A stretch of 64,000 nucleotides of DNA, from NCBI GenBank assembly GCA_947561585.1, contig CANNZV010000123.1, positions 558,001 through 622,000 on the forward strand. Direction: 5' to 3'. How positions within the stretch are numbered: position 1 is the first letter of the stretch; the number at the start of each line of letters is the position of its first letter. The notes below the pieces were generated by a model. The model searched no databases and was not told the origin of the DNA. It saw only the letters and a list, made by a program, of their open reading frames with translations. Below are positions 35,922-49,458 of the stretch, piece after piece. The translations under genes and the position numbers were made by a program. This DNA comes from Caprella mutica (taxonomy: Eukaryota > Arthropoda > Malacostraca > Amphipoda > Caprellidae).

Positions 35922-38900
35922 TCAACTCATCTAAAATCCAATACCTTTATTTGTGACTATTTCACACAATACCAACTGTACGCAATTCCAGGCTTATAAT
36001 GCCACCCTGATTCACAACGGAACTATAAACAAAGTTGATTATTTAGTAAATCTGCATAATGGCATCTTGACTCCGTGATTTCCTCGAACTAATTTCTCTT
36101 CCCAGAACTCTTCATTGATATTCTAATAAGCAGCGACCAGAAATGCTAAGCCAAGCTACCTAATTGTGTTTGACAGTCTAATGTAGTCACATTAAAGTCA
36201 ACAGCAGAACAACCAAATAGCTGCAGTGTGGAGACAAAATTAGGTAATGAGAAGAATATTATGTAGTGAAGAAAATATACTAACAATTGGTATTTTATTT
36301 CCTCCAGCATCACTGCACTCGTTTAGTAACGAATATCAAACGGAATGAAAAATTTCAAGAACCTCACATGGAAGAAGTCAGTGCAGGATTAGTGCTACAA
36401 CCTTGAACCCCAATCTTAGTTTTCCGTTGATTTATTCTTAGAAAGTAGTTTTATAGTGTTTCACTTTTGGCACCATCCATGAAACGCAAAAGCAGTTCGG
36501 TCAGAAACGCTTTTTGCTTAGCCATGATATGGTGTATCTCGTATTTCGAAAATCACCCTTTGTCTACAGTTATTGAAGTATGACTTCTCTGAGTTGGGTC
36601 TAGAGTGGTATGATCTGTAAAACTAATATTTCAGTATAATGATGAATAATGCATCAAAAACTAATGAAAGATAGCTAAACTAATTTACAAATCTTTTCGT
36701 AAAAGTTTCATTTTAATACTGGACATATTAGATCAGTCGGCATTGGAAAAATACAATGTTTGTTTTTGAGCATGAATTTGGGGCATCTTCAATTATTGAT
36801 TAACTTTGTTTACTAATATTTGATGTTAATTTTCAATACTTAATATAGATTTTTGTATATTTCAAATGACATAACTTGACTATTCAGGAACTAAGATGAT
36901 TTTCACGACACGATTTCTTTTCGATCTGACTGTACATCACAATCACACATATCAATACCAACCATCCTCCCCCCCATATTTTCTCTCCCAACTCCTTTCA
37001 ACACTCCACCAACAACTATAAATAAATAGTAGAATATATTTTTTTGATCACAAACAGATGCAGTTGTATTTTACAATTCCAACTAATTCATTTTACCATA
37101 AGAATTTCCCTCACCCATTCTAACATCCACCTCCATCGATGGCTATTTAATGGTATAGGGTATTTCATAATACACTCCTATTACTACAATAAATCAAGAA
37201 GCAACTTTTTGAGTTTATACATGAACCATGCAACATCTGTAGAAAAATTAAACTTTCCTAATTCGGTTGTTAGAAAAGAGTCTGCGACTCGAATGTCTCA
37301 CAGACAATATCCTTTCCCAATAGCGTGAATTGAAATACTTTACTTTTATTTTGCATTATTCCTGTCTATCAGCTGAAGTACCTGTGCTAAAGCTCTGTAA
37401 ACCTTCAAAGTTCATCCGGTAGACCAACTAACTGAATCAGATACAATACTAGTCATCGGATACTTGAAGGTGCTGACCAAGCAAATGCAGATCGGATGAG
37501 CTGCACAAGTAATAGAGCTGTTTATTAAATACTAACTCCACCCATCAATATTCATTGTAAATTTGATTGCAATATTCACAGTTTATAAGAGGTAACAAAT
37601 ACATTCACTCAAATTAGTGTATATGTGTATATTTTACAGTAGTTACTCACTCCAAAGATTAATTGGTAGAGTGCAATGTACAATGTACATTACCTTTATT
37701 TGAACCCAACCAATTCCGATGATTGAGAAAAATAAACACCAGTATTACCAGACAATGAAGAACATCATTTTTGTTCAGAGTCATAAAGGAATCCGTAAAA
37801 TTGTCAAGAAATAAAGCGAATAAAACTGTGAGCAATCGAGTGAATGAACAGTTCTTGTAGAAAACTCTTCTCCAATACTTCCCTTCCAATTCTAAAAGGA
37901 GTAAATTTAACTGCTAAGTTGAATCTAAATCCCAATGGAATAGGTAATGTAAACAAGATCAAGACAGCGCTTTTATCCTAATATACTGCAAAAGACTTAA
38001 TAATTGAGTTTCCTTTCACATTTTATCCTGATTCTGTGCTCTTGTTTCCCTTTGTTTCTGAAATATTTCCCTCGAGGCTGCAGGGAATCTGATAAAATGT
38101 CCCAACTGATGAAAAGAGGCGAGTAATTTGGTGAAATGTTTTGACCGCTGACCGGATTGACGAGCCCTCCAGACATAAAAAATGAACCTCTTATTTCGAT
38201 TGCAAAAAGGTGATGAACATTAAAAATGTCTTTCACTGATTAACATTTCATATACTATCGAGAGAAAAGTTATTATCATTTAAAACATATGGATTTATGT
38301 GTCTATTTTTCAGGTAAAATTGAAGAATGTTCACAAACAAATCTGAATCAATTAGCTTTAGTGTCCCTGTTGAACTGGAGTAGAATACTAGGCCCCACAG
38401 AGTTGATTGTCTCCATACTTACGATCATTGGGTTAATGCAGAAAGTAAGTATTTCTCTTTGAAAGTAGTGTTAGCCCAAGGGGAAATGTATTAAGTTTCT
38501 TAAAACAATAATTAAGTTTCCTGAATCATTGAGTTCCTTAAAAAATCAATCTTCGAAAAGAGTGTCTAACGTCATAACGATAAAACATTGTTAGTGAGCA
38601 ACAAAAACACTCTGTAACTACAAATTTAATAACACTTTTATATTGTTCATACAAAGCCTGGTTCGTGTTTTGAATCTAAAATAGGGTGATTAGAAAAACT
38701 GCCCCACTGCATTTGTTAATAAAATAAATACTAATTAAATCAAGAGCAATTAGACAAAATTCATTAAAAAGAGAACTTTTTTGTTCATCTGGCTATGAAA
38801 ATGAAATCTTCTGATTGATAGCCAAAGTTAGCTAAACATAATCGTGTTCTTTTTACAGTCTGTCTCATCTCATGTCAAGCGAAAGTAGGAGTTTCATCTT

Positions 38901-41900
38901 TGGTAATATTCTTCAGTTCCTTCATGTTCTTTTATTTTATTATTAGTTATGCCATCTTGCGAAATGAACGTAAATAATTCTGATGAATCAATTAATGGAC
39001 AGAAGTCACGGTGCATCTGTTACAAGTTAAGCAACTTTGTTGAAGAAGAATATACGATATTGATTCAACTTATTCCTTTGATAACTAACAATGTCGGTAA
39101 ACATGCTTTTTTCTTCATATAGAAAAATAAAAAACACTTTTATCATTACGGACATTCAGGGCTATTGGTTCCTTATAAAACCTATCGCTATACCAAACTA
39201 TTAGTTAGTTTGAGGAGTCTATGGACACTAGTCATTTCTTTATACGCAGTACTGACATCTCTTTGGCTTTTGCCTGACAGATGGATGAAGAAATCTGACT
39301 TGGTGTGACGAAACATTTGGTCATACACAAACTAAGACTAAAGCCATTTTCTCACTGTCAATAATATTAATACACAGATAATAATTCAATAGAATATGTA
39401 TAATTCATCTTTTTTTAAAGTATTTTTAACCATAGTTTATGTATGACTAGAAAATGAATACAAGAAAAATGAAATAATATTATGAAATTTCTGAATAGAA
39501 AATATCATTCATGACTCTATAGCTCCTAACCAATAACGTTATAGTAAAGACTGGCATATCTCACACCCTCTATTACTGCATCGAGCAACAGAGTAAATTT
39601 CTTACAACCAGTTTAGCATATACTGTACTAATTATTATATGCATATCCAAATAATTCTTATATTAAATTAAGCTTTAATAAAATAGATTTTTGACATTAA
39701 TTAATCATGATGATTACAATTTGTATCCTTTACATTTAGCATTAAGTTTATATTAACTTTTCTTTTCATTTTCTAGCTCTATATGATATTGTATAAAAAA
39801 ATTTAATTTACAGTAAATTTTTTACCAATTGTCACCAAAATTAATTCAATTAACCTCCAATAACATCTTCCAATCCATAATGTGCTGAATATATATATAT
39901 CTTGAAATATTTAAGATGCATTACGTAATTATATGAAATTCAATTCGTTAATTATAAAAACACAATATATGCATTTTGGAACAAGACTTTCCAATAAATT
40001 TGATTCGTGTTAATACTTCCCCTTGCAAGTTTCTACCATCTGATGCTGTTTAAGAAATTTAGTTAAACAATCACGCACTTCTCAGGTATTCAATTGCTGT
40101 ACTTTTCCATAGAGATATTAGGTGATTGCTGCCGTTAGAGTGAGGTCACAGCACTCTACTCCTAGCGATGTAACATTAAATGGACCATTAAAACTCCAAT
40201 AAACTGAATCCAGCTGATTAAGTCCGCCAGAACACAGGAATGCTGTCCTCATTTGGTGGCAGGAGACGCTTTTACATCCACCATAAAATCGAAAGAGGTA
40301 ACTTTATTCGAATCTCTAATTGCGAATGAAATCCTGAGGAATATCTATAGGCCTATATACCATTTTAGTGTGATTAATTTGGTGTTGTTAATCTGCGAAG
40401 AAACACATTTTGAAAAGAACCAATATGTTTGATATCATGGGATAGATTTTACCAGTCATTGTATTCATCTTTCCTATTCTATGACTATAGACAATATCAC
40501 TGTATGCGTCTGAATTTGATGGATTGATTTCGACTCAAAGAATTCTAAATCTTTTTATTCGAATTCCTTTTACTAAATACACATAACTCAAGCCTATTTC
40601 CTAAATAAGGTTGAAAAGATGCTAGTGTTGATTGATTGGTAAGTTGTGATGTTTAATTATGCAGTAACAGAAAATCATCATTTGATTTGTCAGTTTGAGT
40701 AGGTAATGCAGCACATGAACTACCTAATCCAGAGATAAGTTCTCCGTTGGAGTTATAATGTGATTTAATGAGAGCTTGATGGTTTTTATAGTCACTATTT
40801 AAGATATTATACATTAACAATTATGTAGGTATTTGATACTGCATAGAGCGCTAAGTTTTTTAGTGGCAGAGGAATTTTGAGAATTGTTGAGTCAGAACCA
40901 GATCTTTTGAATTGTTGCGGGTGGTTGAAGATCTGAGTTTCGGTCAGTGAACATCGCTTCATCATTGACGTTCATTTATAATGACCAGCCATTAAATGCT
41001 CAACTTAGAGTCGTCGGAAACATCTTAGTGGCAATTCTCAAGGACCATGTGAATGGAGAGTCATTTTCAGTTACGAAATGTCGTAGATGTTGATTTCACT
41101 GAGTTTAAATTTCTGTAGGACTATTGTTGAATGTGATGTGCTGCTGCAATGGATTTTATTTGGCTGTGAAATAGAGACTAGAGGCATTTTTAGGACCAAC
41201 ATTCGTTGATGTAATAATATATTAAGGCATACTTGAGTCTTGATTTGGAGTACCAAATATACAAAAGTACCAAACAATTGGAATGGTACTTTTTTAAAAA
41301 GTGTAGTTGCATTTGACTGTTAAATAATTTCGAAGTTCAGTGCGTTGCTTATTTACCGATACACATCACATCTGCAAATATTGTTTTAAATTATTTTTAG
41401 AATATAGTTATAACATTATAAAGGAAAGAAACGAAAATTCTAGTTTTTGGAACTACTGTAATTTAATAACTATGTTAGCAACTGTGAATATCTTGCCGAA
41501 AAGTAGTGACAATGACCAATTGTATGCTGCGTGTCACGCAGTAGAAGCCATGATAACATTGAATCATTTGTTTAAAACTTCACACTTTATTCTAAAGTTG
41601 GCATTTTTGATGAATGTAATTCTACTCGAAATGTGCAGTTACAGAGTTGATGGTAAATGAGGAGAGTGAACTTCTGTAAGGAGTTGAATGCATGAATGTT
41701 TGATTAATAAAAATTACTATTGTATATTCCGATTACTAAGACATTTTGATTGTAGTAATTCCTTTTATTCCACATAGTAACTCCAATCATTTCAAAAATA
41801 AAATGATTGCAATTATAATAAGGTATGAAACTCTCTCACACAGTCATAACCATTTATCATACATAAAACCAACTTCCACACACTGTTAAATTAAGTGACT

Positions 41901-44900
41901 AAATATGATAAAGAGAACGAGTAAAATGATAAACTCTAAACACGCTTAGCACCAATCATTCAGATTGTTAACATTCACCAATTCGTTTTTTTCCCATCGA
42001 AATAGTAATGCTGTAGTGAAAATTCTGTCTGTGTCTTTTATAGCATTCCTCGATTGTCAGGTTCCACCGTAGGACCCTCATCCCCGCGCTATCGAGTAGC
42101 GTGGCGCGGTGGTTTGAGTATTGATCCATTGGGGTTAGGTTTATACATGACATATATATTTATGTCTTTACACATATGTGCTGGCGCTGCCTCCCCTAAC
42201 AATAAGCCGGCACACCGCCTCTCAAACTCCATGGAATCACGAGAGTAATATAATAACGCTCTGATGTGCTGCAGAACTAGTTCACATACTGACGCTAATT
42301 TGCACCTTGTTATTCGGGTGTTGATGTGAGGAAGTAACTTAGAGTAAATAATGCATCAGTGAAGATGGTGTAATGTTATCTTTATGATTATGCGATTAAA
42401 ATGATATTTCAGTTCACTTTTAAAAGGAGTTAAATTCAAAGACGACTGTATAGGAAAAATGTAAATAGATGTAATGATATTTTTTATAAATATTTTTGAT
42501 ACTTTTAATATCAGATTTCATGTGTGGAAGAGAACATTGTTGTATCAGACAAATGCATTCTTTATAAGTTAGTTGTTGGAAAGAATTTTGAATGCATTCA
42601 AAATTGGATCATTAAATATTTATTTAATATTTTTTATCGAAATTTTATTCAATTGAATTTTCCTTCTAAAAAAGAAGTTGAACTAGAAAAAAAAGTCATA
42701 TGATAGAGAAGTGATATGAATTCATAAATCCACTCATTTCAATACTTTTTAATGAAAATATTGTAAACGCATTTGTTATTAAAATGCTAGCAGGATATTC
42801 ATATAAGTGTCAGCTCATCCCTTTTTCTCACAGTCTACAGTGTTGGTGCATTCCCCTCATTAAGTCACTGAAGCATCTCATCTCTTCCTCTGCACTTACA
42901 ACAATGCTGCCAAATTTCACACATAATGGAGTCAATCGGAAGTGCTTTGAAAGAATTTTCTGTCTATTGTACCAAGTCACAATTTGAATCAGATTTAGCT
43001 TTGAATCTCCAAAAATACGTTGAGAAACTAGGAACGATAAAGCTAATTGAAGAAACAAGATAAACCAAAGAATATTTCTAACAGTCTCAGATGAAATTTG
43101 TAGAAATAGTTTATTTGAACTATTTGAAAATTTACAAAACGTCTTAAATAAGATTTGAATTTGAAGTAATACATGGTCTACTATACTAGTTCAAAAATGA
43201 AATTATGTAACTCCTGATCCTCACAACCATTGTTTTGAAGAACAGCAAATAAAATGATCGCCATTACCAATGAAGAATATATCTATAAAGATAACTCCTA
43301 ATCAGTACTTCCAATGAAGAAAACTAAAGGATTACCTAAACATTATGGATAATGTTGAGAATTTCAAATGCTTTAATTACGGAATTATTATGAAAGCAAA
43401 AAATTGATTTTCAGTTCCAGACACTGCATTGGCTCTTTCATTATTAGCATGTCCTTGGATAACTTTGATGAATTTAATCTTTGTTCTTATGCAAGAATAA
43501 TTGGGTGCTAACCATTCAGATTTCAATATTTGAGAATGACTAGCGTTAATGGAATATAAATGATTGGCGATGATTTAGTTTTCTGTTATTAAATTAATTC
43601 TAACAATATACTTTTTTCTAAAACTCATATTTAATTAAGTTTTATGAATTTCAAATCTGAACTTTAGGAATTTAGTTTTATGAATTTTGATATATATTAA
43701 AACAATTGAGTATACTCAAAGAAAGCAGAACATAAGAAGTTATATACTAAAACCTCAAAGCCTTTTAGTGAATAGTAGGAGCCATACAGTGTGACAATGA
43801 GCTTCTTCTATTCATGGCAAAGCATTGCCAAGAAACCCCAATGACGATCATTATCTCTAATGGTCCATTCTAATTTTGGGGAAATCCTCTTAATTTTTTG
43901 TACCAACTTTCGATGGAAGAAAAGAACGGGGAAGTGCAGTCGTTAAGAATAAGAAGGCAGTCATTTTATCCGTGATTTGGGAAGCCTTTTCATCGGATGT
44001 GTCGTAAGTGGCTCTAAATCGGTACCGTAATCAGTCAGACAGAAGGAAGAGAACATATTCTCTGTGTCGTAGCACTTTTATGCTAATTTACTAAAGGTAT
44101 AGTCTTGTTTATTTACAAATGAATATTATGCATAAATTCATTCAGATATTACACTTCACCTTTATCTCAGATGTATATCAAATGAATATTTAACACAAGA
44201 AAACAAACATTCGATCATTTTCTTCTTCAAATTTCTGAATTAACATTTCCAATCTTCATTTATTGATATTATTTCCTTAGGCTAAAGTTCGGATCCTTTG
44301 ATATGAAATCACTGAGACTCCATTGAAGATCTCTACATATGATAATCTTCTATATTCATCAACCCTTTTCACTGAAGAGTATTGCAAAGGTGTCCTCAGA
44401 ATATTGAACAGATTGTCGAGAGAAAATAAAGCGGGAATTGAATACAGGTCTCTGTAATTTACTTACTTCGTTGTTTTACAAATGTATCTTATTTCAATAG
44501 AATTGAGATTCATTGTTAGTTTGCTAAGAAGTAAAAATGGAAGAAAATTGTAATGTAAGCCATGAAATTGAACACCAAATAATTTTCTTGAAATTAAATA
44601 CAAGAATATCAGAGAAATCAATGGAAGAATGAGTTGTATCATATTCTACGGTTTAGAGCTTATAGGTAGTAGGTGTCCAATAATAAAACTAAATTGAAAT
44701 AATTTGTCAATCAGTTAGACATTGCTATGTTGGTTTCAGAAACTGCTTTCCCACTTCATTACTCTGTGATGTATGCTAATAATCAAACATTATGCCACCA
44801 AAATTACATTCCATAAATTTATTATTCGCGATTAAACCATATAAATTCTATATTAGTATAATTTATTCTAAGAGTACCTTATGAATATGCTTCTCATTCA

Positions 44901-45310
44901 TTACATAATTGTTAATAAATAATATCACAATGATGTTCATTAAGACAGCAAAAACCATTCGTTGGAATTTACTATAAATTTCACGCCTGAATTGAACTTG
45001 ATTTTAATATTGCCAGTGCACGCTTTTTGGTGATAAAGTGCACTCCATAGACAGGAGGTGCATGCTTCAACTAATGCACGCAGTCATATAATTCACTTGA
45101 GGTCACGTGCATTCACCTCTTGGGTATATATTACGCATCATTGAGCTTATTAAATCTAAGCACTTCACATTACACCAAATAGGGTGACAATGTTAGGAAA
45201 TTATGAGGCATGTGTGAGAAAATAAGATTTGCTTCAAATTCAGCAGATTCTGACAATCTGACGGGAAAATTCGGGATTATTTATTAGATTTATCTATGAT
45301 TTAGTTTAGT
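35922..45310. other. Long stretch without a convincing gene
   Basis: This 9.4-kb stretch is slightly less AT-rich than the first half of the window but free of tandem arrays. An exon-like segment at 38314-38444 is listed separately. A GC-rich 70-bp patch at 42060-42130 contains a CGCTA-5-TAGCG hairpin (42087-42101). Open frames of 60 to 106 codons (for example 37997-38236 minus, 41340-41660 plus, 42828-43058 minus) show no domain I recognise. Some could be remnants of decayed genes or exons of a long-intron gene. Confidence 0.4.
38314..38444 (+). other. Exon-like segment (131 nt), unknown protein
   Basis: A pyrimidine-rich acceptor (TCTATTTTTCAG) precedes, and a consensus donor (AAA|GTAAGT) follows. 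Between them one frame is open for 43 codons with a mixed composition including NWSRILGPTELIVSIL and no stops, while other frames contain stops. No homologous domain is recognised. A chance occurrence in 64 kb is quite possible. Confidence 0.15.
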
Positions 45311-45835
45311 ACATGTGTTTTGTTCTCTAAGCACATCCTTTTTAAATAACTATATCTTACATGTCATTCCTTTAAATTTATCGGCCTTTCTCGACTTTGT
45401 TTCTACATATATACCAAATACATTTTGTATATGAAATATTTACGTATCGGTAAAAATCAGCGTAAATCACTTAAATTAGGAAATTATTTGTAATGTGGTA
45501 ACGTGTGTCAACGTAGAAATACAGCTTGGTAGCCTCTTAACACACTATACGGTCCACATTTTCATAGAGAACACACTTATGCGCGAGCTGTGATTGAGTC
45601 ACATTCCACCCAATCACAGCTCTGCTCTCTCAGTTGCCAATGCCTTATATACCTATGTATTCATTTCTCCTTTAATTTTCAATATTTTTATTGAAATTTG
45701 GTACACATTGGTTTAGTATATATATATACTAACAACTTGTAAAAATACAGTACCGTAGGTTTACAAATAAGACATGTGTTTTTTAAGCACATAGTCAAAC
45801 CTTCCGATACATTCTGAACGTCAAACACATTCGGG
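45311..45835 (-). mobile_element. TTAA-flanked element, copy 2 (inverted, diverged)
   Basis: Read on the minus strand it follows copy 1 at 35430-35917: the AAGCACATCC segment, CCAAAT and AAATTTGG phrases, a TATATATATACTAA palindrome, GTAGAAATACAGCTTG and AGAGAACAC. The 45835 end reads TCGGGTTAA, preserving GGG plus TTAA. The other end is too diverged to define. It is older than copy 1 or belongs to a sister subfamily. Confidence 0.6.
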
Positions 45836-46143
45836 TTAAGATATGTTCTTCAAACTCTAGGTTCTTTAAACTATTGCATGAAAGAAATACATATTTCATG
45901 AAGTACAGTTGTTGTGTATATTGACACTACTTATACAATTTATCTAACACGATTTGTATAATAAATCTAACTCAAGTGTCAGAAAATAGAATGAAGTGAT
46001 GGTGAAAGATCTTCCTATCGTGTGCGAAAGTCACTACATGAATAAAAAAGAAACACTCTCGCTCTTCAGATACAAAAAAAGCTAACGCAATTCTCCAAGT
46101 AATTTGCCGATGCCAAGCGCATCTCAGTTTCTCTAATCTCACA

Positions 46144-46329
46144 TCAAATCAGCGCTGCTGTCTCTGACAAACTCTCAACTCTTTGTTTCCACTCCCCGAA
46201 TTGTTCGTTTGCTATACAAATGAGGCGAAATAAATCAGTGTTTCGCTGCCATGACTCAGAGAGCTTTCTACATTTCGCCTCAGCCATCTTGGGGACTATT
46301 TCTTTTGGTTTCTTTTTACGGCCGGACAT
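46144..46329 (-). CDS. Short open frame, possible first exon or gene fragment, 61 aa
   Basis: An ATG at 46329 opens a 61-codon frame beginning MSGRKKKPKE and containing KCRKLSESWQRNTDLF and NEQFGEWKQRVES. It is rich in Lys, Arg and Glu and unlike the Ile/Asn/Tyr-rich chance frames elsewhere in the window, so it may be genuine coding sequence or its remnant. It lies 45 bp downstream of the exon-like segment at 46375-46474 on the same strand. I do not recognise the family; a DNA-binding or transposon-derived protein is possible from the basic and Cys/Trp-containing composition. It could be a complete short protein, a first exon whose donor I cannot place, or a pseudogene. Confidence 0.3.
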   Translation of the reverse strand: MSGRKKKPKEIVPKMAEAKCRKLSESWQRNTDLFRLICIANEQFGEWKQRVESLSETAALI

Positions 46330-46374
46330 ATCTCCTCTCACTCATTGTATAATGAGAAGGATGAAGTTACTTAC

Positions 46375-46474
46375 CGAGTAACAGAGGGATGACTTCCAGA
46401 TCTTTTTAGGTGAGGGAGGGGTTGCGAACTTGGAACATTTCACGCAATGTTTACGAATGGCTGCTTTATGTTTT
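46375..46474 (-). CDS. Exon-like segment with Cys motif, about 33 aa
   Basis: On the minus strand an acceptor (TTTTATCTTGCAG) is followed by a 100-nt open segment and a strong donor (TACTCG|GTAAGT). The open frame encodes RKHKAAIRKHCVKCSKFATP and then PSPKKIWKSSLCYS, with a C-x2-C pair and a later Cys that could belong to a zinc-binding knuckle. The frame continues 61 codons in all if read through the signals (46342-46527). The neighbouring frame at 46144-46329 has similar basic composition, so the two may belong to one gene or to one decayed mobile element. No upstream exon could be assigned. Confidence 0.3.
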
Positions 46475-49097
46475 CTGCAAGATAAAATCATTTCGCATGT
46501 TCTGGAGGTTTGATAGAAAAAATACAAATGAGTAGTACAAAATCTCGAACTTGGGACAGCATTTCAAATATTTGTTTGTCTGTTTTGTTGATTACTAGGA
46601 TGATTTATGTGATACTTTAAGACTGGAAATTTCCTTTTACTGTACTTACATTCAGTGACTCATCACTTTTAACTAATTAGTGCAATGATATATGAAAAAA
46701 CAGTTTCGTATAAGAGTTGTAGGGAGTAATTCCTAGCTAATGGAAATGAAATCTGTAGAATACAAGTCTACTTAATTATTATGCGTGTCTGACCAAAAGG
46801 AGTTATCGATCTGGAAATGAAATTAATAAAAGATTTTGGTGATTATGTAATCTTTTACTTAAACTTAGAATCTAATCTCTCATTAGAAAATTCATTTCTA
46901 TGTACTTTACTGAAATTAGTACCCATTAACAACTAGGGAAGTAATCCATTACACATTAGTATCTTGGTACTGTATTTAGAGTATTTTCTTTTCTTTATGT
47001 TATTTGTTCTAGCAGAGGAGTGTAAAATCTCCCATCAATATTTATTAGGTGACCCTCACTTTGATGTAAGGAGACACGCGTTGTTTCTCTGATCATATTC
47101 TGCTGTAGAGATTAACAGATATCACTCCAGATAAACTTATTACATTGGGATATGTTTTATTCTATGTGATATTGCTTCAATTAATTAAGAGCATATATGT
47201 AGATTCATATAGATAGTGATAAGGGTCTATAACACAAGATTCGTAATGTTCTATATAAATTACGAAAAACGTGTTTAATACCCTAGTAATCTATATTCAT
47301 ATCGGCTAATTAGTTTAACTGTGTAATTAGTTAATAATGTTATCGTTGTTTAATAAGACTATCGGTTGTGAGTCGATAATCTTATCGTGAGCGTCAGTCT
47401 CCGTATTTGTGATAGAAGAGGAGATAACTTTGATGAGATTAGCGGAACAGTCTGTCAGTCAGGATGATTTCTTACGTCTCTAAATAAATAAGAAACTTAG
47501 TGACTATTTACGTTAGGGATATAAGTGTATCTTATGTTGACGAGGAAACCAAGGTTATTAATAATATGGGAAATAATTATCCATAAATTCTGCAGGTTAT
47601 TTAGCATAGGTGAGAATAAATAAATTATTATTGGAAGATCTTTAAATAAAATAATTGTTTTTGAAAAAAACTATTAAAGAAAAGTTACTGTTTTGCTATT
47701 TTTAGATCTACAAATTATCACAATGAATTCAGACTAATTATTAAATTAAAACGTAAACTGTGAATAATTTTATACAAATGCAGTGTTTGACTCTACGCTT
47801 TATTCATGTTAAAAAGATTAGGTGTTTATGACGCAAGTAGAAAATATATATTATGCGTATATAACGTACATGCTTGAGGGATCCACGATCAACATAAATT
47901 GGTCATCATGGGAAGGATGACCACTGGAGTATTGATTGATGTATGATGTAGGAGTATCAGTCCTGTAAGCTGGAAAGAGTTCTTTCATATACTCCATAAA
48001 TTTCAGTGAATTAATTTAACATATGAGTAATAACAACGTTATACGGAATAAAGTTTTACATTTTACTTTTTTCTATGATTTTTCTCATGTTTTTCTCCCA
48101 CGTCACTTAGAAATATGGCTGAAGTTCTTGAGAGTTGATATAATAATACTTCAACCGGATTGACAGATTCTTTTTCAAATTATTTAGCTTTCTAAAGAAA
48201 TATTCCATATTCGCAAAACTCATAATAATCTGATAACAATATCATTTTTGATACCAACTCATTTTTTACTAATCATATTCCAATAATGCATATGTCTAAA
48301 AATAGTGAAACTGTTTTCGAGAATTATTACATAGGTCAGAAAAAGGGAACACCAAATATCTTGCAGTTTCAGTAATACTATTATTATACTACAGTATTGT
48401 TAGATATAGTTGTAGTTAGTAAAACAAATATAAGTTCCAAGTTGCTAAATATAAATATTCTTGTATGTTTTGTATGTAGAACATCCTTAGCTTATATATT
48501 TTACTACCGATAAGATTACCCACTACCACTTAATGCACAACTCATGTTACTTATTTTTATAAAAGTTTCAAATGCGACAATACGAACTGTCAGGCGCATC
48601 TATCTGCCAAACTATTGTATGGCTCCATAAAAGAAGAGCTGAAATAGATTCAATGGACACACGTGCGTCATTTTCGAAATATTTCCGGTCAATATTTTTA
48701 GGGAATAAGTTTACAATAAATAACTTTAATAGCATCCTGATCGGAATGGACACAAATTTGAACCGGGATGACTGTGTTTGATGGCCGATGAAATGCATTG
48801 TGTTCGAGAAAAATGTGAACTGACTCACTGAAATAATAATCTTATTAAAGTAAAAAGTTTATGTGAGAGTGCACCAAGAAATTCATTGGAATTAATCTCT
48901 TATAAATATTGAAGTACATCTTAGAGAATACATAGTAGGTTCTGCTATATTTAGATAGTAAAAATTATGATAAATACTATTCCTAAAGCTCAATGGAGTC
49001 TGCATAGATTAGGAATATCCTTCCAAAAATATCTCGTAATGTTCCGAGATTCATATTCTATTTACAAATCTTCGCAAAATGTGGAAAATTATATTTT
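46475..49097. other. Gene-free stretch
   Basis: A consensus donor GAAT|GTAAGTACAG exists on the minus strand near 46640, but all frames of the preceding sequence contain stops. Overlapping open frames on both strands at 48568-48828 lack recognisable domains. Confidence 0.35.
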
Positions 49098-49458
49098 AGA
49101 CGACATTTATTCATTCATCATCTTGATATTCGCAAAAAAAAAGTTATTCAACAAAAGTGTTTAGAATTTGGTGAGACGATTGTTATATGTCCAGGAACCA
49201 GCGGGTATATAATTCTCGGAGTGATCCGGTCAAGGGTCATGGTCAAGGTCATTTGTAACTCAAAAAGTGGTCGACCAGATATTGCATGAAACTTAGTAGG
49301 ATGATTGGTCAATATCCAGGAACCATTTGGTTAATTTTTTGGGAGCGAACGGGTCAAAAGTTGAGGTCAAGGACATTTATAACTCAAGTATTATTTGATG
49401 GTCAAGGTCTTTTAAAAGCGATGGCGAAGGTATGTGCTCTACCGAGTGCACGTAATGT
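49098..49458 (-). mobile_element. Family A interspersed element, copy 4 (reverse, truncated)
   Basis: The left end of the element is intact at the high-coordinate side (GAAGGTATGTGCTCTACC, GAGTGCACGTAAT). The opposite terminal hairpin seen in copies 1 to 3 is missing, although the adjacent CATTTATTCATTCATCATC tract is present. Two internal units, one of each type, make a single dimer, against two dimers in copies 2 and 3. TCAAGGTCA occurs at 49243-49251. Confidence 0.75.

Noticed and set aside
42060..42130. GC-rich patch as a tRNA or SINE
   Set aside because: There is a small CGCTA/TAGCG hairpin but no tRNA cloverleaf and no B box.
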